Source: a bacterium endosymbiont of Escarpia laminata (lineage in GTDB: Bacteria > Pseudomonadota > Gammaproteobacteria > Chromatiales > Chromatiaceae). From it: a stretch of 64,000 bases of DNA. Within the stretch, counting starts at the first letter, position 1; the number at the start of each line of letters is the position of its first letter. Position numbers and translations under genes: made by a program. The stretch covers positions 1 through 64,000 of the forward strand of contig QGON01000071.1 in assembly GCA_003660235.1 (NCBI GenBank), given 5' to 3'. This document shows, one piece after another, positions 61,702 through 64,000 of the stretch. The notes under the pieces are model-generated. The model was not told the DNA's origin. It searched no databases and saw only the letters and a program-made list of their open reading frames with translations.

Positions 61702-63195
61702 ATGAGTAAAGAGATTCTGCTGGTTGTTGATGCCGTTTCCAACGAAAAAGGCGTGGAAAAAGGGATCATCTTTGAGGCAATCGAGGCTGCTTTGGCTTCG
61801 GCCACAAGAAAGAAGAACGGCGACGATATCCTGGTGCGGGTCGCGATCGATCGCGATACCGGCGACTACGATACCTTCCGTCGATGGGAAGTGGTTGAAG
61901 CTTATACCGAGGATGAACCAGATGCCGCGTTGCGCCAGGTTTTGCTCGATGTGGCAAAAGTGGATCAAGCGGATATCGAACCTGGCGACATCGTGGAGGA
62001 GCCAATCGACTCCATTGAGTTCGGTCGCATTGCAGCCCAGGCAGCCAAACAGGTAATCGTACAGAAGGTTCGGGAAGCTGAGCGTGCCAAGGTTGTTGCA
62101 GCCTATCAGGATCGTAAAGGCGAACTGGTCACTGGTGTGGTCAAGCGCGTCGAGCGAGGTAACGTGTTTTTCGATCTGGGCGGCAATGCTGAGGCGTTCA
62201 TCGGCCGTGAGCACATGATTCCCAAGGAGTCGGTTCGGGTTGGTGACCGTCTGCGTGGCTACCTCTACGAGATTCGCTCCGAGCCACGCGGCCCCCAGCT
62301 TTTTGTCAGCCGAGCCATGCCGGAACTGTTGATCGAGCTGTTCAAACTGGAAGTCCCGGAGGTCGGTGAAGGTTTGATCGATATCCGAGGCGCCGCACGG
62401 GATGCCGGTCTGCGGGCCAAGATTGCCGTCAAGGCACTGGATAACCGTATAGATCCGGTCGGTGCCTGTGTCGGCATGCGCGGATCGCGGGTACAGGCGG
62501 TTTCCAATGAGCTAAACGGCGAGCGCGTCGATATCATCCTCTGGAACGAAAATCCGGCCCAGTTTGTGATCAATGCCATGTCTCCGGCAGAGGTTGTCTC
62601 CATCGTGGTTGACGAGGATGCGCACTCGATGGATGTCTCCGTGAGCGAAGAGAACCTCTCCCAGGCGATAGGCAGAGGCGGTCAGAACGTACGCCTTGCA
62701 AGCCATCTGACCGGTTGGGAACTCAATGTCATGGACGAGGCTGAAGCGCAGGAGAAGAGTGAATCCGAGTCACGGGTCTTCATCGAAACCTTTATGGAAC
62801 AGCTCGATGTGGACGAGGACGTCGCTGTCATTCTGGTGCAGGAGGGTTTTACCTCTATCGAAGAGGTGGCCTACGTGCCCATTGAAGAGATGATAGCTAT
62901 CGAAGAGTTCGATGAAGAGTTGATCGAAGAGCTGAGAAATCGCGCCAAAGACATGCTGCTCACCAAAGCGATCGCGAGCGAAGAGAGTTTTAAAGAGCCT
63001 GCAGAAGACCTGCTGGGTATGGAAGGTGTGGATAAGGATCTGGCCTATGCACTTGCCGCCAAAGGCGTGGTGTGCATGGAGGATCTGGCGGAACAGTCCA
63101 CCGATGAGCTCATGGAGATTGAGGGTATGGACGAAGAGCGGGCAGGTAAGTTGATCATGACCGCGCGTACACCCTGGTTCGAAGAAGCGGAATAG
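61702..63195 (+). CDS. nusA: transcription termination/antitermination factor NusA
   Basis: This 497-residue RNA polymerase factor controls pausing, termination and antitermination. In order: an N-terminal polymerase-binding domain (about 1-130), S1 (about 135-200; [20 protein letters not shown]), two KH domains (about 205-345; ends with [20 protein letters not shown]) and two acidic C-terminal AR repeats (about 360-497), as in E. coli. Length matches E. coli NusA. Confidence 0.98.
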   Translation: MSKEILLVVDAVSNEKGVEKGIIFEAIEAALASATRKKNGDDILVRVAIDRDTGDYDTFRRWEVVEAYTEDEPDAALRQVLLDVAKVDQADIEPGDIVEEPIDSIEFGRIAAQAAKQVIVQKVREAERAKVVAAYQDRKGELVTGVVKRVERGNVFFDLGGNAEAFIGREHMIPKESVRVGDRLRGYLYEIRSEPRGPQLFVSRAMPELLIELFKLEVPEVGEGLIDIRGAARDAGLRAKIAVKALDNRIDPVGACVGMRGSRVQAVSNELNGERVDIILWNENPAQFVINAMSPAEVVSIVVDEDAHSMDVSVSEENLSQAIGRGGQNVRLASHLTGWELNVMDEAEAQEKSESESRVFIETFMEQLDVDEDVAVILVQEGFTSIEEVAYVPIEEMIAIEEFDEELIEELRNRAKDMLLTKAIASEESFKEPAEDLLGMEGVDKDLAYALAAKGVVCMEDLAEQSTDELMEIEGMDEERAGKLIMTARTPWFEEAE

Positions 63196-63284
63196 GGTGT
63201 GCCGGCGGAAGACCTCCGTTGGATAGTGATGATTCAAGTGCGTGGCAATATGATGGGTAAGGCAAAGTCGAGAGGCCTGAACAA

Positions 63285-64000
63285 ATGAGTGAAGTAACGG
63301 TAGAACAGCTTGCCAAGGTCGTTGGCATTCCCCCCGAGCAGTTGCTGGGACAGTTGGCTGACGCCGGGATCCAGGCAAAAGGCCCCGACGACAGAATTTC
63401 GGATGATGAGAAGAGTAAACTGCTCAACCATCTGCGACAGATCCATGGCAAAAAGGCCACAATATCCGCCAGTGCGCCCAATAAGGTGACGCTGCAGCGC
63501 AAGACGGTCAGCGAATTGCGTCAGCCGGGCGCAACCCGCCGCAATCCACTGAATCGTGCAACCAGTACGCCGAGCAAAACTGTCAGTGTCGAGGTGCGGA
63601 AGAAACGTACCTACGTGAAGCGCAGCGCAGTCGCTGGTGATGACGCAACGCAGAAGGAGGCTGAAGCCGCCCGTCTGGCGTTGGAAGAGCAATCAAAGCA
63701 GCAGGCGGTTGTTGAGGCTGAAGTGGAAGCGCGTAAGGCTGCGGAAGCGAAAAAGCGTGAAGAGGAGCAGGCAGAAGTCCGCAAAGCTGAAGAAGAGGCG
63801 CGCCTGAAGGCTGAAGAAGAGTCCAGACTACAAGCTGAAGAGGCGAACGAGGCGGCCCGTCAGGCAGAACAGGCCCGTGTCAAGAAGGAACAGGAAGCGA
63901 AACAGCAGGAAACAGCTCGGGGCAAAAAGGGCAACAAGGAGAGCAGGGGCAAGGAACAGAAAGATTCAAAAGGTGGCTCGTCCCGCTACGGCCGCAAAGA
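63285..64000 (+). CDS. infB: translation initiation factor IF-2, N-terminal part (runs off window)
   Basis: The frame starts at the ATG at 63285 behind GAGAGG and is open to the window end. It encodes an IF-2 N domain (about 1-50; EVTVEQLAKVVGIPPEQLL), a segment with LQRKTVSELR, and a long charged Ala/Glu/Lys coiled-coil region, the usual variable N-terminus of gammaproteobacterial IF-2. The GTPase core lies outside. It is 89 bases after nusA, the conserved rimP-nusA-infB order. Confidence 0.95.
   Translation, partial: MSEVTVEQLAKVVGIPPEQLLGQLADAGIQAKGPDDRISDDEKSKLLNHLRQIHGKKATISASAPNKVTLQRKTVSELRQPGATRRNPLNRATSTPSKTVSVEVRKKRTYVKRSAVAGDDATQKEAEAARLALEEQSKQQAVVEAEVEARKAAEAKKREEEQAEVRKAEEEARLKAEEESRLQAEEANEAARQAEQARVKKEQEAKQQETARGKKGNKESRGKEQKDSKGGSSRYGRK

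Overview
The window reads as a chromosomal segment of a free-living, respiring gammaproteobacterium. The evidence is gene content and order: dnaE-accA-tilS, carA-carB-greA-yhbY-rlmE-ftsH-folP-glmM-tpiA-secG-tRNA-Leu(GAG), a complete nuoA-N operon with separate nuoC and nuoD, and initiator tRNA-rimP-nusA-infB. An order of secG, tRNA-Leu, nuo, nusA and infB is familiar from several non-enteric gammaproteobacteria. A sulfur-oxidising Chromatiales-like host is only a guess, resting on overall protein flavour and a DsrE-family gene.

The left 19 kb is accessory. It starts with an IS3-family element cut by the window edge, which abuts the remains of a REP-associated (RAYT) transposase. Then come a TIR-domain membrane protein, a large dCache-HAMP-GAF-HD-GYP cyclic-di-GMP phosphodiesterase, and a multiply broken secreted thrombospondin-3/PKD gene. 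These are followed by an aldolase-dehydrogenase fusion, fabA with an exported DsrE-like protein, a 2305-residue repeat lipoprotein with exact 93-residue repeats, and a PAS protein whose kinase-like segment lacks the phospho-accepting histidine.

From 19 to 46 kb the genes are housekeeping: proS, D-amino-acid transaminase, branched-chain amino acid synthesis (ilvI-ilvH-ilvC), replication (dnaE), fatty acid synthesis (accA), tRNA modification (tilS), thioredoxin, carbamoyl phosphate synthesis, and the greA to secG block. Among them sits an orphan DUF692/MNIO-type enzyme that appears to lack part of the family's metal site. A 30-nt palindromic repeat family with a GTAG/GCAG head occurs seven times at five intergenic sites, three of them between convergent genes. 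It matches the REP type mobilised by RAYT proteins, whose relic lies at the left end.

From 46 to 61 kb lies the 14-gene complex I operon. Upstream of nuoA are a tRNA terminator, a perfect FNR-type box and a near-consensus sigma-70 promoter, spaced as for class I activation. The right end holds an initiator tRNA with its own promoter and terminator, then rimP, nusA and the first part of infB, which runs off the window.
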